A DNA stretch of 64,000 bases from Pseudomonas syringae (lineage in GTDB: Bacteria > Pseudomonadota > Gammaproteobacteria > Pseudomonadales > Pseudomonadaceae). Of the stretch, positions 9,781-18,537 are shown piece after piece (position 1 is the stretch's first letter; each line of letters opens with the position of its first letter). Made by a program: the position numbers and the translations under genes. The stretch lies in NCBI RefSeq assembly GCF_023278085.1, contig NZ_CP066265.1, positions 2,882,501 through 2,946,500 on the forward strand, given 5' to 3'. Below the pieces are notes generated by a model that saw nothing but the letters and a program-made list of their open reading frames with translations, made no database searches and had not been told where the DNA came from.

Positions 9781-10115
9781 CAAATTTCGCCTTGGGATTT
9801 ATCGGAATACCCAAAGATCGACGCCGGACCGGACAACTTGATAGCCGTGGCGATTGCAAGAATTGATCGCAAAGATAGCAATATGACATGAGCTTTTTTT
9901 CGGCCAGTGAGGTGCTATCCAGACAGGGCGCGGGCTCGCTTTGCACATGTCATGCGCGGCAGTGGACCTCACGAACCTGCTGATTCGGGTCGCCGGTTGC
10001 CGGCCCTGTGACCCTGCATCATTGCGGGTGATAGTAACCTTCGATTTATTCGATTCGTTAATAACACCCACCGCCAACAGAATCCGCCCATTCACTATTC
10101 TCGGCGGAACTTCCC
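9781..10115. other. Divergent intergenic region between chemoreceptor and mexE
   Basis: This 335-bp stretch separates the minus-strand chemoreceptor from the plus-strand efflux operon. Besides the FliA-like promoter it has an AT-rich portion at about 10037-10065 immediately upstream of mexE, where a promoter and a LysR-type (MexT-like) site would be expected. I could not define a convincing MexT box. No mexT gene is adjacent. Confidence 0.4.
9815..9841 (-). promoter_or_regulatory. Candidate sigma28 (FliA) promoter of the chemoreceptor gene
   Basis: On the minus strand the sequence reads TCAAGTTG-N11-GTCGATCT. The known FliA consensus is TAAAGTTT-N11-GCCGATAA; the spacing is exact, with 6/8 and 5/8 matches. 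Predicted transcription would start about 24 bases before the receptor start codon, which has AAGGCGA as ribosome site. Confidence 0.55.
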
Positions 10116-11357
10116 ATGCCCCAGACAATCAGCCATCTGCGCTTCCCCCTCACGGCTATCGCTCTCATCGTGATCAGTGCGTGCGGCAAGACGTCAGAAG
10201 CCCCTGCAGCGCCCGGCGCAGCCAAAGTCACCGTCGCCAAGGTACTGGAACAGCCGGTCAACGAGTGGGATGAATTCACGGGTCGTCTCGAGGCTCCGGA
10301 AACCGTCGAAGTTCGCCCTCGTGTGTCAGGCCAGATCGATCAGGTGGCCTTCACCGACGGCTCGCTGGTCAAGAAAGGCGATTTGCTGTTCCAGATTGAT
10401 CCCCGTCCGTTCCAGTCCGAAGTCCGCCGCCTCGAAGCCCAGTTGCAGCAGGCGCGTGCCGTGGCCTCTCGCGGTGAAAGCGAGGCCCAGCGCGGTGAAC
10501 GCTTGCGCAGCAACAATGCGATTTCCGCCGAACTGGCCGACTCGCGTACAACGTCGGCGCAGGAAGCCAAAGCCGGTGTCGCGGCGATACAGGCGCAACT
10601 GGACCTGGCCCGACTGAACCTCAGCTTTACCCGCGTGACCGCCCCGATTGCTGGCCGCGTGAGCCGCGCCGAGATCACCGCCGGGAACATTGTCACCGCC
10701 GATGTCACGGCGCTGACCAGCGTGGTCTCCACCGACAAGGTCTACGCCTACTTCGACGCAGACGAACGCGTGTTCCTCAAGTACACCGAACTGGCTCGCA
10801 AAGGCCAGCGTGGCCAGACCACTCCGGTCTACCTGGGGCTGTCCAACGAAACCGGCAACCCACACCTGGGCCAGATGAACTTTGTCGACAACCAGGTCAA
10901 CCCCAGGACCGGCACCATTCGCGGTCGTGCGGTGTTCGATAACGCGGACAGCAGCTTTACCCCTGGCCTTTATGCACGCCTGAAACTGGTGGGCAGCGGC
11001 ACATACTCGGCCGTCCTGATCAACGACGAAGCGGTCGGCACCGACCTGGGCAAGAAGTTTGTGCTGGTGATGGACAAGGACAACAAGCCTGCCTATCGCG
11101 CCGTTGAGCTGGGCCCGAAAATCGAAGGCTTGCGCATCGTGCGCAACGGGCTGGGCAAGGATGACACCATCGTCGTCAAAGGCCTGCAGCGTGTGCGTCC
11201 CGGCCAGCCTGTGGACCCTGAAGTCACGCCGATGGCCAGCGCCGAAACCCTCGCCGCACTGCTCAAACAACGCCAGGCTCTCGACGCCAGCAACCTGCCA
11301 AAAGTGACGCCAAAACCGGCTGTCAATATCGCCAGCGCTACTGCGCCACGCGGCTAA
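10116..11357 (+). CDS. mexE: RND efflux periplasmic adaptor subunit MexE
   Basis: This is a membrane fusion protein of 413 residues that links the inner-membrane pump MexF to the outer-membrane channel. The N-terminus is a lipoprotein signal with lipobox ISAC (Cys about residue 24). The biotinyl-lipoyl half-motifs (GSLVKKGDLLFQIDPRPF) flank an alpha-hairpin coiled coil (~100-165), followed by beta-barrel and membrane-proximal domains. The body closely resembles P. aeruginosa MexE as I recall it, for example STDKVYAYFDADERVF and NPHLGQMNFVDNQVNP. In P. aeruginosa the system exports chloramphenicol, quinolones, trimethoprim and quorum-signal precursors. First gene of a three-gene operon; mexF starts 12 bases on. 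Confidence 0.93.
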   Translation: MPQTISHLRFPLTAIALIVISACGKTSEAPAAPGAAKVTVAKVLEQPVNEWDEFTGRLEAPETVEVRPRVSGQIDQVAFTDGSLVKKGDLLFQIDPRPFQSEVRRLEAQLQQARAVASRGESEAQRGERLRSNNAISAELADSRTTSAQEAKAGVAAIQAQLDLARLNLSFTRVTAPIAGRVSRAEITAGNIVTADVTALTSVVSTDKVYAYFDADERVFLKYTELARKGQRGQTTPVYLGLSNETGNPHLGQMNFVDNQVNPRTGTIRGRAVFDNADSSFTPGLYARLKLVGSGTYSAVLINDEAVGTDLGKKFVLVMDKDNKPAYRAVELGPKIEGLRIVRNGLGKDDTIVVKGLQRVRPGQPVDPEVTPMASAETLAALLKQRQALDASNLPKVTPKPAVNIASATAPRG

Positions 11358-11369
11358 GGGACTCGTCCG

Positions 11370-14300
11370 ATGAACTTCTCCAAATTCTTTATCTCACGGC
11401 CGATCTTCGCCGCAGTGCTGTCACTGCTGATCCTGATCGCCGGCGCCATCTCGTTGTTCCAGCTGCCGATCAGCGAATACCCGGAAGTAGTGCCGCCGAC
11501 CGTCGTGGTCCGCGCCAACTTCCCCGGTGCCAACCCGAAGGTGATCGGTGAAACCGTCGCCTCGCCGCTGGAGCAGGCGATTACCGGTGTCGAAGGCATG
11601 CTCTACATGTCCTCGCAAGCCACCGCCGACGGCAAGCTGACCCTGACCATCACCTTCGCACTGGGCACTGACTTGGACAACGCGCAGGTGCAGGTGCAGA
11701 ACCGCGTGACCCGCAGCGAGCCAAAACTGCCCGAAGAAGTGACCCGCATCGGTATTACCGTGGACAAGGCCTCCCCTGACCTGACCATGGTTGTGCACTT
11801 GACCTCGCCGGACAAGCGCTACGACATGCTGTACCTGTCCAACTACGCCGTGCTCAACATCAAGGACGAGCTGGCGCGACTGGGCGGCGTCGGTGATGTG
11901 CAGTTGTTCGGCATGGGCGACTACTCGCTGCGTGTCTGGCTCGACCCGAACAAAACCGCGTCACGTAACCTGACCGCCACCGACGTGGTCAACGCGATTC
12001 GCGAGCAGAACCGCCAGGTCGCTGCAGGCCAGCTGGGGTCACCGCCGTCGCCGAATGCCACCAGCTTCCAGATGTCGATCAATACCCAAGGCCGTCTGGT
12101 CAGTGAAGAAGAGTTCGAAAACGTGGTGGTTCGCGCCGGTGCCGATGGCGAAATCACTCGCCTGAAGGACATTGCGCGCATTGAACTGGGCTCCAGCCAG
12201 TACGCATTGCGCTCGCTGCTCAATAACCAGCCTGCGGTGGCGATCCCGATCTTCCAGCGCCCAGGCTCCAACGCCATCGACATCTCCAACGATGTTAGGG
12301 CGCGGATGGCCGAGCTGAAGAAGAGCTTTCCGGAAGGCATGGATTACAGCATCGTCTATGACCCGACCATTTTTGTGCGTGGTTCTATCGAGGCAGTGAT
12401 TCACACGCTGTTCGAAGCACTGATTCTGGTGGTGCTGGTGGTGATCCTGTTCCTGCAGACCTGGCGCGCCTCGATCATTCCATTGGTTGCCGTACCGGTT
12501 TCGCTGATCGGCACCTTCGCCGTGATGCACATGTTCGGTTTCTCGCTGAACGCGCTGTCATTGTTCGGGCTGGTACTGGCGATCGGTATCGTGGTGGACG
12601 ATGCCATCGTGGTGGTGGAGAACGTCGAACGGAACATCGAACTGGGGCTTGAACCGGTTGCCGCCACGCACAAGGCCATGGCCGAAGTGACGGGGCCGAT
12701 TATTGCTACGGCACTGGTGTTGTGCGCCGTGTTCGTGCCAGCGGCGTTCATTTCCGGGCTTAGCGGACAGTTCTATAAGCAGTTCGCGCTGACCATTGCC
12801 ATCTCGACCGTTATTTCGGCGTTCAACTCACTGACCCTGTCGCCAGCGCTGGCCGCTGTGCTGCTCAAAGGTCATGACGCCCCCAAGGACCGTTTCTCGC
12901 GCTTCCTCGACAAAATCCTCGGTGGCTGGTTGTTCCGTCCGTTCAACCGCTTCTTCGAGAAAGCCAGCCATGGTTATGTCGGCACCGTCGCCAGGGTCAT
13001 TCGCAGCAGCGGCATTGCCCTGCTGGTGTATGCAGGCCTGATGGTCCTGACCTGGATGGGCTTTGCCAGTACACCGACCGGCTTCGTACCGAGCCAGGAC
13101 AAGCAATACCTGGTTGCATTTGCCCAGTTGCCGGACGCCGCCAGCCTGGACCGCACCGAGGACGTCATCAAGCGCATGTCGGAGCTGGCCCTCAAGCAGC
13201 CAGGTGTACAAGACGCGATTGCGTTCCCGGGCCTGTCGATCAACGGCTTCACCAATAGCCCCAATAACGGCGTGGTGTTCGTGACCCTCAAACCGTTCGA
13301 TGAGCGCAAGGACGCCAGCCTGTCGGCCAACGCGATTGCCGGCGCACTGAATGGCCAGTTCGCTTCGATTCAGGAAGCCTACATGGCGATCTTCCCGCCG
13401 CCGCCCGTACAAGGGCTGGGCACCATTGGCGGCTTCCGTCTGCAAATCGAAGACCGTGGCAACCTGGGCTATGACGAGCTGTACAAGGAAACCCAGAACA
13501 TCATTGCCAAAAGTCGCAGCGTGCCGGAACTGGCTGGGCTGTTTACCAGCTACACGGTGAACGTGCCACAGGTCGACGCTGCAATCGATCGCGAGAAAGC
13601 CAAGACCCACGGCGTGGCGGTCAGCGATATCTTCGACACCCTGCAGGTGTACCTGGGTTCGTTGTATGCCAACGACTTCAACCGCTTCGGCCGCACCTAT
13701 CAGGTCAACGTCCAGGCTGAACAGCAGTTCCGTCAGGACGCCGACCAGATCGGCCAGCTCAAGGTGCGCAACAACCTAGGCGAAATGATTCCGCTGGCCA
13801 CTTTCGTCAAGATCAGTGACACCGCAGGTCCCGACCGTGTCATGCACTACAACGGCTTCATAACGGCCGAAATCAATGGTGCGGCTGCACCGGGGTTCAG
13901 CTCTGGACAGGCTCAGGCTGCTGTGGAAAAACTGCTTCGTGAGGAACTGCCCACCGGCATGATCTACGAATGGACCGACCTGACCTACCAGCAGATCCTC
14001 TCGGGCAATACGGCGCTGTTCGTGTTTCCGCTCTGCGTACTGCTGGCATTTCTGGTGCTGGCGGCGCAGTACGAAAGCTGGAGCCTGCCGCTGGCGGTCA
14101 TCCTGATCGTACCGATGACCCTGCTCTCGGCGATTGCCGGGGTGATGATTGCCGGCAGCGACAACAACATCTTCACCCAGATCGGCCTGATCGTACTGGT
14201 AGGCCTGGCGTGCAAGAACGCGATTCTGATTGTCGAGTTTGCCAAGGACAAACAGGCGGAAGGCATGAGCCCGCTGGATGCGGTGCTGGAGGCTTGCCGC

Positions 14301-14561
14301 CTGCGTCTGCGGCCGATCCTGATGACCTCGTTCGCGTTCATCATGGGCGTCGTGCCGCTGGTGCTGTCCAGTGGTGCCGGTGCAGAGATGCGCCATGCGA
14401 TGGGTGTCGCGGTGTTCTCCGGGATGCTCGGGGTGACCTTCTTCGGCCTGCTGCTGACGCCGGTGTTCTACGTGCTGATCCGTAATTACGTCGAGCGCAA
14501 GGAGGCCCGCAAGGCCGCCCGTGCGCAGCAACTGCAAAACCTGCCTGCGGAGATGCATTGA
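11370..14561 (+). CDS. mexF: RND efflux inner-membrane transporter MexF
   Basis: This is a proton-driven hydrophobe/amphiphile exporter of 1063 residues, the normal length for the HAE1 RND family. It begins with FSKFFISRPIFAAVLSLLI (first transmembrane helix), contains two large periplasmic loops, and has the essential proton-relay aspartates in helix 4 (GIVVDDAIVVVENVERN, about 400). The second conserved block is near 930-960 (GLIVLVGLACKNAILIVEFA). It should form a trimer docked to MexE and OprN. The stop overlaps the oprN start (TGATG). Confidence 0.96.
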   Translation: MNFSKFFISRPIFAAVLSLLILIAGAISLFQLPISEYPEVVPPTVVVRANFPGANPKVIGETVASPLEQAITGVEGMLYMSSQATADGKLTLTITFALGTDLDNAQVQVQNRVTRSEPKLPEEVTRIGITVDKASPDLTMVVHLTSPDKRYDMLYLSNYAVLNIKDELARLGGVGDVQLFGMGDYSLRVWLDPNKTASRNLTATDVVNAIREQNRQVAAGQLGSPPSPNATSFQMSINTQGRLVSEEEFENVVVRAGADGEITRLKDIARIELGSSQYALRSLLNNQPAVAIPIFQRPGSNAIDISNDVRARMAELKKSFPEGMDYSIVYDPTIFVRGSIEAVIHTLFEALILVVLVVILFLQTWRASIIPLVAVPVSLIGTFAVMHMFGFSLNALSLFGLVLAIGIVVDDAIVVVENVERNIELGLEPVAATHKAMAEVTGPIIATALVLCAVFVPAAFISGLSGQFYKQFALTIAISTVISAFNSLTLSPALAAVLLKGHDAPKDRFSRFLDKILGGWLFRPFNRFFEKASHGYVGTVARVIRSSGIALLVYAGLMVLTWMGFASTPTGFVPSQDKQYLVAFAQLPDAASLDRTEDVIKRMSELALKQPGVQDAIAFPGLSINGFTNSPNNGVVFVTLKPFDERKDASLSANAIAGALNGQFASIQEAYMAIFPPPPVQGLGTIGGFRLQIEDRGNLGYDELYKETQNIIAKSRSVPELAGLFTSYTVNVPQVDAAIDREKAKTHGVAVSDIFDTLQVYLGSLYANDFNRFGRTYQVNVQAEQQFRQDADQIGQLKVRNNLGEMIPLATFVKISDTAGPDRVMHYNGFITAEINGAAAPGFSSGQAQAAVEKLLREELPTGMIYEWTDLTYQQILSGNTALFVFPLCVLLAFLVLAAQYESWSLPLAVILIVPMTLLSAIAGVMIAGSDNNIFTQIGLIVLVGLACKNAILIVEFAKDKQAEGMSPLDAVLEACRLRLRPILMTSFAFIMGVVPLVLSSGAGAEMRHAMGVAVFSGMLGVTFFGLLLTPVFYVLIRNYVERKEARKAARAQQLQNLPAEMH

Positions 14562-15958
14562 TGAGCGCGTTTAAACTCTTTGTCCCGAGCCTGCTGGTCA
14601 TGGCACTGGCGGCCTGCGCCGTCGGCCCGGACTACAAGACGCCGGAAACGGCACCGGCAAAGCTGGCCTCCGCGGCTCAGGGCAACTATGACCGCAGCAA
14701 GATGAACACCCTGTGGTGGCAGCAATTCGAGGACCCCACCCTCAATAAACTGGTCGCCAGATCGCTGGATGGCAACCGCGACCTGCGCGTTGCGTTTGCC
14801 CGCCTCAAGTCTGCACGGGCGATTCGCGATGACGTCGCCAACGATGTCATGCCGGTCGTGACCAGCCGCGCCAGCAGTGACATCGGCAAGGGGCAGCAGC
14901 CCGGCATCACCGAGCGCCGGGTCAACAGCGAGCGCTATGACCTGGGCCTCGACATGGCATGGGAAGTGGACCTGTTTGGACGTATTCAGCGCCAACTGGA
15001 GGCCAGCGATGCCGACCAGGACGTGGCCGAAGCCAATCTGTATCAGCTTCAGGTCACACTGATTGCCGAGGTGGTGGACGCCTACGGCCAGCTGCGCGGT
15101 GCACAATTGCGTGAAGCCATCGCCCGCGACAACCTGAGCAACCAGCAGAAGTCTCAGGACATCACCACTCAACTGCGTGATGCCGGGGTCGGCAACGAGC
15201 TGGATGTGGTGCGTTCCGATGCGCGTCTCGCCGCTGTCGAAGCAACGGTGCCGCAATTGCAGGCTGAACAGGCTCGCCAGCGCAACCGCATTGCGACCCT
15301 GTTGGGCGAACGCCCGGACACTCTGAGCGTGGACCTGAGCCCCAGCAAGCTGCCGGCGATTGCCAAGGCCTTGCCGATCGGCGATGCAACGCAGGTGCTG
15401 CGCAATCGTCCCGACGTGCGCGCTGCCGAACGTCAGCTCGCGGCGTCGACTGCGCGGATCGGCGTGGCGACTGCCGACCTGTTTCCACGGGTCAGCCTGA
15501 GCGGCTTTCTCGGCTTTACCGCAGGACGTGGTTCACAGATCGGCTCGTCCGCCGCCAGAGCCTGGTCGCTGGGCCCGAGCATCACCTGGGCGGCCTTCGA
15601 CCTGGGCAGTGTCCGGGCGCAGATTCGCAGCGCCGATGCCGATGCCGAAGGCGCACTGGCCAACTATGAGCAGCAGGTATTGCTCGCGCTTGAAGAGTCG
15701 GAAAACGCGTTCAGCGATTACAACAAGCGTCAGCAACGCCTGGTGGCGCTGATGCGCCAGAGCGAATCGAGCCGCGCCGCCGCCAGACTGGCGTCGGTGC
15801 AGTACCGCGAGGGCACCGCCGATTTTCTGGTGCTGCTCGATGCCGAACGCGAACGTCTGGCGGCAGAAGATTCCCAGGCTCAGGCGGAAATCGAGCTGTA
15901 TCGTGGCATCGTGGCGATCTACAAAGCGTTGGGCGGCGGTTGGCAGCCGCAAGCCTGA
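14561..15958 (+). CDS. oprN: RND efflux outer-membrane channel OprN (TolC/NodT family)
   Basis: This is an outer-membrane factor lipoprotein of about 465 residues from ATG 14561, which overlaps the mexF stop by one base. The lipobox LAAC (Cys near 19) is followed by AVGPDYKTPET, the hallmark opening of NodT-family channels. Two repeated alpha-helical/beta-strand halves follow (for example NKLVARSLDGNRDLRVAFARL and LDVVRSDARLAAVEATVPQLQ). It provides the exit duct for MexEF. A strong terminator begins 24 bases after its stop, closing the operon. Confidence 0.94.
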   Translation: MSAFKLFVPSLLVMALAACAVGPDYKTPETAPAKLASAAQGNYDRSKMNTLWWQQFEDPTLNKLVARSLDGNRDLRVAFARLKSARAIRDDVANDVMPVVTSRASSDIGKGQQPGITERRVNSERYDLGLDMAWEVDLFGRIQRQLEASDADQDVAEANLYQLQVTLIAEVVDAYGQLRGAQLREAIARDNLSNQQKSQDITTQLRDAGVGNELDVVRSDARLAAVEATVPQLQAEQARQRNRIATLLGERPDTLSVDLSPSKLPAIAKALPIGDATQVLRNRPDVRAAERQLAASTARIGVATADLFPRVSLSGFLGFTAGRGSQIGSSAARAWSLGPSITWAAFDLGSVRAQIRSADADAEGALANYEQQVLLALEESENAFSDYNKRQQRLVALMRQSESSRAAARLASVQYREGTADFLVLLDAERERLAAEDSQAQAEIELYRGIVAIYKALGGGWQPQA

Positions 15959-15981
15959 TCTGAACGATCATGTTTAATACA

Positions 15982-16016
15982 GCCCCGCGCTCCCTTCCGG
16001 ACGCGGGGCTTTTTTG
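15982..16016 (+). terminator. Rho-independent terminator after oprN
   Basis: A GC-rich stem GCCCCGCG / CGCGGGGC, with a loop of about 11 bases, is followed immediately by TTTTTTG. It terminates mexE-mexF-oprN. Confidence 0.9.
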
Positions 16017-16102
16017 TCGTTAATCCGCTGGCCGCACGATTGGCGTTTGACAGCTGCCACCCTCTATCCGAAGCTGCACCCCGTCATGTATTGGAATCCG
16101 AT

Positions 16103-17197
16103 ATGCCCAGACTGCCATTCAAGGGGTTATCGCCTCAACCTGTTACTCGACGTCGCTGGCTGATCGGCAGCGCGGCTGCATCACTGCTGGCGCTTTCGCT
16201 GGCATTCTGGTGGTGGCGCACGCCGGTACAAAGCGCCCCGGCCAGGCTGAGCCATACCTACGAGCAGGCGCTGGAACAGGCCCACGACGGCAAGCCCGGC
16301 GCCGCCCGCGTGCTGTATCAACAGCTGGCCCGCACCGATCTGTCCGAGGCGCAGCGCATCAACCTGCTTGCAGAGTTGAGCGACTACCCGAGCCCCCAGG
16401 CCCTCAAGCTGCTTGATGCCGGTCTTGGTAACTCGTCACCCCGCATACGCGAAGCCGCCATCGACGTCAGCGTCAAACTGGTTTCCAACAGCCAGCGAAG
16501 CCTGTTGCTCGGCCCGTTACTGGACGACGCCGAACAATCCGTCAGGTTTCACGCCACCAGCGCTTTGCTTGGGCTGTCACCAGATGAACTGGGTCTGTAC
16601 TTTGCCGTTCTCCAGCAAAGCGCCGAGGTTTATCAAGAGGCGCTGAAAAGTCAGCCCCCAAGCGCACAAAACCAACTGCAACTGGCGAAGCTTTATCTAC
16701 AGACCGGTGATCTCGAACCCGCCCTGACGGCCCTGCAACAGGCCACGGCGCTTGACCCGGGTAACACTGAAGCGGCGCTGGCGCACATTGAACTGCTGGA
16801 CCGCAAAGGCCAGGCCGAGCAAGCGAGAGCCCTCTTCGCCCGGCTGGTGGAGCACAATCCCGGTTCATCCATGATCCAGCATGCTTTGGGCGTCTGGCTG
16901 CTGAATCACGGGCAGGCCGAATTCGCCGTGCTCAGCCTGGCGAAGGCAATCGAGCTTGCACCTGAAAACAACGACTACCGTTATGAGCTGGCTGTTGCCT
17001 TGCATTCGCTGAATGAGCTGGAAGCCGCGCAAAAGCAGCTGACTCAAATCGTTCAGAATGACCCCGCGAACCGCAAGGCAAGGGTGCTGCTGATCCAGTA
17101 TTGGAAAGAAACCGGCCAGCTGCAGAATGTCCAGGTCCTGCTGGCTGAGCTGGAGCAGCAGAACCCTGACGATCCGGCCTTGCAGCAAGGATTGTAG
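16103..17197 (+). CDS. Membrane-anchored HEAT/TPR-repeat protein
   Basis: This is a protein of about 364 residues. A basic N-terminus (QPVTRRRWLIG) precedes one hydrophobic segment (~23-42) that should anchor it in the inner membrane with the rest in the periplasm. A HEAT-like stretch (about 80-170, ISLLxDA-type pairs) is followed by TPR units containing the ALTALQQATALDPGNTEAALA and FAVLSLAKAIELAPENNDYRY patterns. TPR proteins mediate protein-protein contacts; no catalytic motif is visible and I do not assign a role. I prefer ATG 16103 over the open frame back to 16040 because it places the positive charges directly before the membrane segment. It stands alone after the efflux terminator. 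Confidence 0.8.
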   Translation: MPRLPFKGLSPQPVTRRRWLIGSAAASLLALSLAFWWWRTPVQSAPARLSHTYEQALEQAHDGKPGAARVLYQQLARTDLSEAQRINLLAELSDYPSPQALKLLDAGLGNSSPRIREAAIDVSVKLVSNSQRSLLLGPLLDDAEQSVRFHATSALLGLSPDELGLYFAVLQQSAEVYQEALKSQPPSAQNQLQLAKLYLQTGDLEPALTALQQATALDPGNTEAALAHIELLDRKGQAEQARALFARLVEHNPGSSMIQHALGVWLLNHGQAEFAVLSLAKAIELAPENNDYRYELAVALHSLNELEAAQKQLTQIVQNDPANRKARVLLIQYWKETGQLQNVQVLLAELEQQNPDDPALQQGL

Positions 17198-17694
17198 GGG
17201 CAGACTAGCCCCAGGGAACTCGCCAAAAACTGGCCAGATGCTATCCCTTCTGTTGGCTGCAGGCCGTTCGGCGAGCGGTCCTCAGACATTTCTGATATCG
17301 CGATATCTGACAGCCTTTATGTCTGTCAGATGTTTCTGACTCTGCATGGCGCTACCCGACGTGACACGTTTCTCATCATGGGTGAATATCGGAAATAACT
17401 TACAAGAGACCCCGCCCGATAACACAAGAAATGTCCTGTATATCCAACAGCTGCGCCTTGCCTCATTTAATGATTTTGAAGAAGACTGTTTTCTAACTGA
17501 AAAAAAAGGTGCATCATTTGCGGGCTAGTGAGTTATAAATACCCTGTATCTGCACATCCCCCGCCGGGAAGGCTAAGTTTTATCATTGACGCCGCAGGTA
17601 GAGGTCAGAACCGAATGAGCAAATCGGCCAGACAGTTTTGTCTCATCGCTTTATTGGGCTGACAACAGCCATTACATTGTTGGAGTGTATTTAC
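17198..17694. other. AT-rich intergenic region upstream of mvaT with nested repeats
   Basis: About 500 bp contain no convincing gene (a 60-codon frame at 17346-17528 has no family resemblance or ribosome site). Seen directly are a 14-bp palindrome GATATCGCGATATC at 17294-17307, and a perfect 9-bp inverted repeat ATCTGACAG/CTGTCAGAT at 17305-17331 with a 9-base spacer. There is also a direct repeat CAGAyrTTTCTGA at 17283-17295 and 17327-17339. Downstream, 17490-17550 is AT-rich with a TATAAAT element. The region probably holds mvaT control signals; MvaT-type proteins bind such AT-rich DNA and often autoregulate. Confidence 0.5.
17305..17331. repeat. Perfect 9-bp inverted repeat with 9-base spacer
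   Basis: The arms are ATCTGACAG and CTGTCAGAT, separated by nine bases. The repeat overlaps the end of the palindrome GATATCGCGATATC. The arrangement looks like a protein-binding operator rather than a terminator because no U-tract follows. The binding protein is unknown. Confidence 0.7.
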
Positions 17695-18057
17695 TTGTCC
17701 AGACTTGCCGAGTTTCGAGCTGCAGAGAAAGCCCTTCAGGAACAGCTTGCACAGCTGGAATCGTTGAAGAATGACGCCGGATTGAAAAAGGAGATCGAAT
17801 TCGAGCAAAAGCTCAAGGACCTGATGGGCACCTATGGCAAAAGCCTGCGTGACATCATCGCAATCATGGACCCGGCAGGCGCCACTTCGCTGGTTGCACC
17901 TGCGGGCCCTAAACGTCGCCGCGCGCGCGTTATCAAGGTTTATCAGAACCCGCACACGGGCGAACTGATCGAGACCAAAGGCGGCAATCATCGCGGACTC
18001 AAAGCCTGGAAAGAACAATACGGTGTAGACACTGTTGATTCGTGGCTTCGCGCCTGA
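17695..18057 (+). CDS. mvaT: H-NS-family transcriptional regulator MvaT/MvaU
   Basis: This is a nucleoid-associated xenogeneic silencer of 120 residues. The N-terminal half is a coiled-coil oligomerisation region (AAEKALQEQLAQLE, then KKEIEFEQKLKDLMG). The middle carries the SLRDIIAIMDP block, and the C-terminus has the DNA-binding core NPHTGELIETKGGNHRGLKAWK typical of MvaT, including the RGN-like AT-hook region. The start is TTG at 17695, with ribosome site TGGAG 8 bases before. The frame is open 57 bases further, but the family N-terminus (MSRLAEFRAAE) begins here. It represses AT-rich and horizontally acquired genes and often its own promoter. A terminator follows at once. Confidence 0.93.
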   Translation: MSRLAEFRAAEKALQEQLAQLESLKNDAGLKKEIEFEQKLKDLMGTYGKSLRDIIAIMDPAGATSLVAPAGPKRRRARVIKVYQNPHTGELIETKGGNHRGLKAWKEQYGVDTVDSWLRA

Positions 18058-18075
18058 CCCAACTACGTCACCTGA

Positions 18076-18101
18076 AGCCCTGCACTTGCAGGGCTTTTTT
18101 G
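18076..18101 (+). terminator. Rho-independent terminator after mvaT
   Basis: The stem AGCCCTGC/GCAGGGCT with a 4-base loop is followed by TTTTTTG, 18 bases after the mvaT stop. Confidence 0.9.
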
Positions 18102-18386
18102 CTTGAGGCCCGGGATAGTGTGTTGCAGCGAAGCGGCACGGCATGACCGATAGTGAGCTTACATTTCAGCACGATACACCTTGGAAAATCATGTGACAGA
18201 GCAAATGAACTGCCTGGTACATGTAACTTTCGGTCACAGTGCTATTAGCGCCGCAAAAATAATGACGCCAATAAACATTTTCCGGTTAAGCGATTCAGTT
18301 CACAGCCAGACACCTGAACACTTGCTGACTACCGTAGAGTAATTATTCAGTTTGTCTGTTGTTACACACTATTAAATAATTTTTAC
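18102..18386. other. AT-rich intergenic stretch, no gene recognised
   Basis: The region lies between the mvaT terminator and the candidate small RNA. It contains no coding frame of note and no clear repeat. A sigma70-like promoter sits at its right end (18352-18380). Confidence 0.5.
18352..18380 (+). promoter_or_regulatory. Sigma70-like promoter of candidate small RNA
   Basis: The -35 TTGTCT and -10 AATAAT are separated by exactly 17 bases, matching the consensus at 4/6 and 5/6 positions. Transcription would start near 18387, and the next feature downstream is a terminator rather than a gene. Confidence 0.5.
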
Positions 18387-18520
18387 TGTCGGTTGGTCAG
18401 ATTTTTGCTGCCGTGGAAGCAGGTGATCAGGGCTTCACACTTTTTTCACATGGATTCTAAGATGATGAAGACCGCTAAAGGAATAGCGCCCCATGCCCGC
18501 CTCGGCGGGCTTCTTTTTGT
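18387..18520 (+). ncRNA. Candidate small regulatory RNA
   Basis: About 130 bases lie between a good promoter (18352-18380) and a strong intrinsic terminator (GCCCGCC-TCG-GGCGGGC followed by TTCTTTTT, 18494-18518), with no ribosome site or credible protein. The terminator cannot serve the neighbouring minus-strand gene because its U-tract is on the plus strand. Upstream of the terminator is a second small stem (CGCT-aaaggaat-AGCG) exposing AGGA. Size and architecture fit a Hfq- or Rsm-type sRNA. It may be the pseudomonad RpoS-dependent RNA RgsA (P16), but I cannot confirm that without comparison. Confidence 0.55.
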
Positions 18521-18537
18521 CTGCAGAAAAGTACGCC

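Noticed and set aside
17346..17528. 60-codon frame in the mvaT upstream region
   Set aside because: No ribosome site, no family resemblance, AT-rich non-coding composition.
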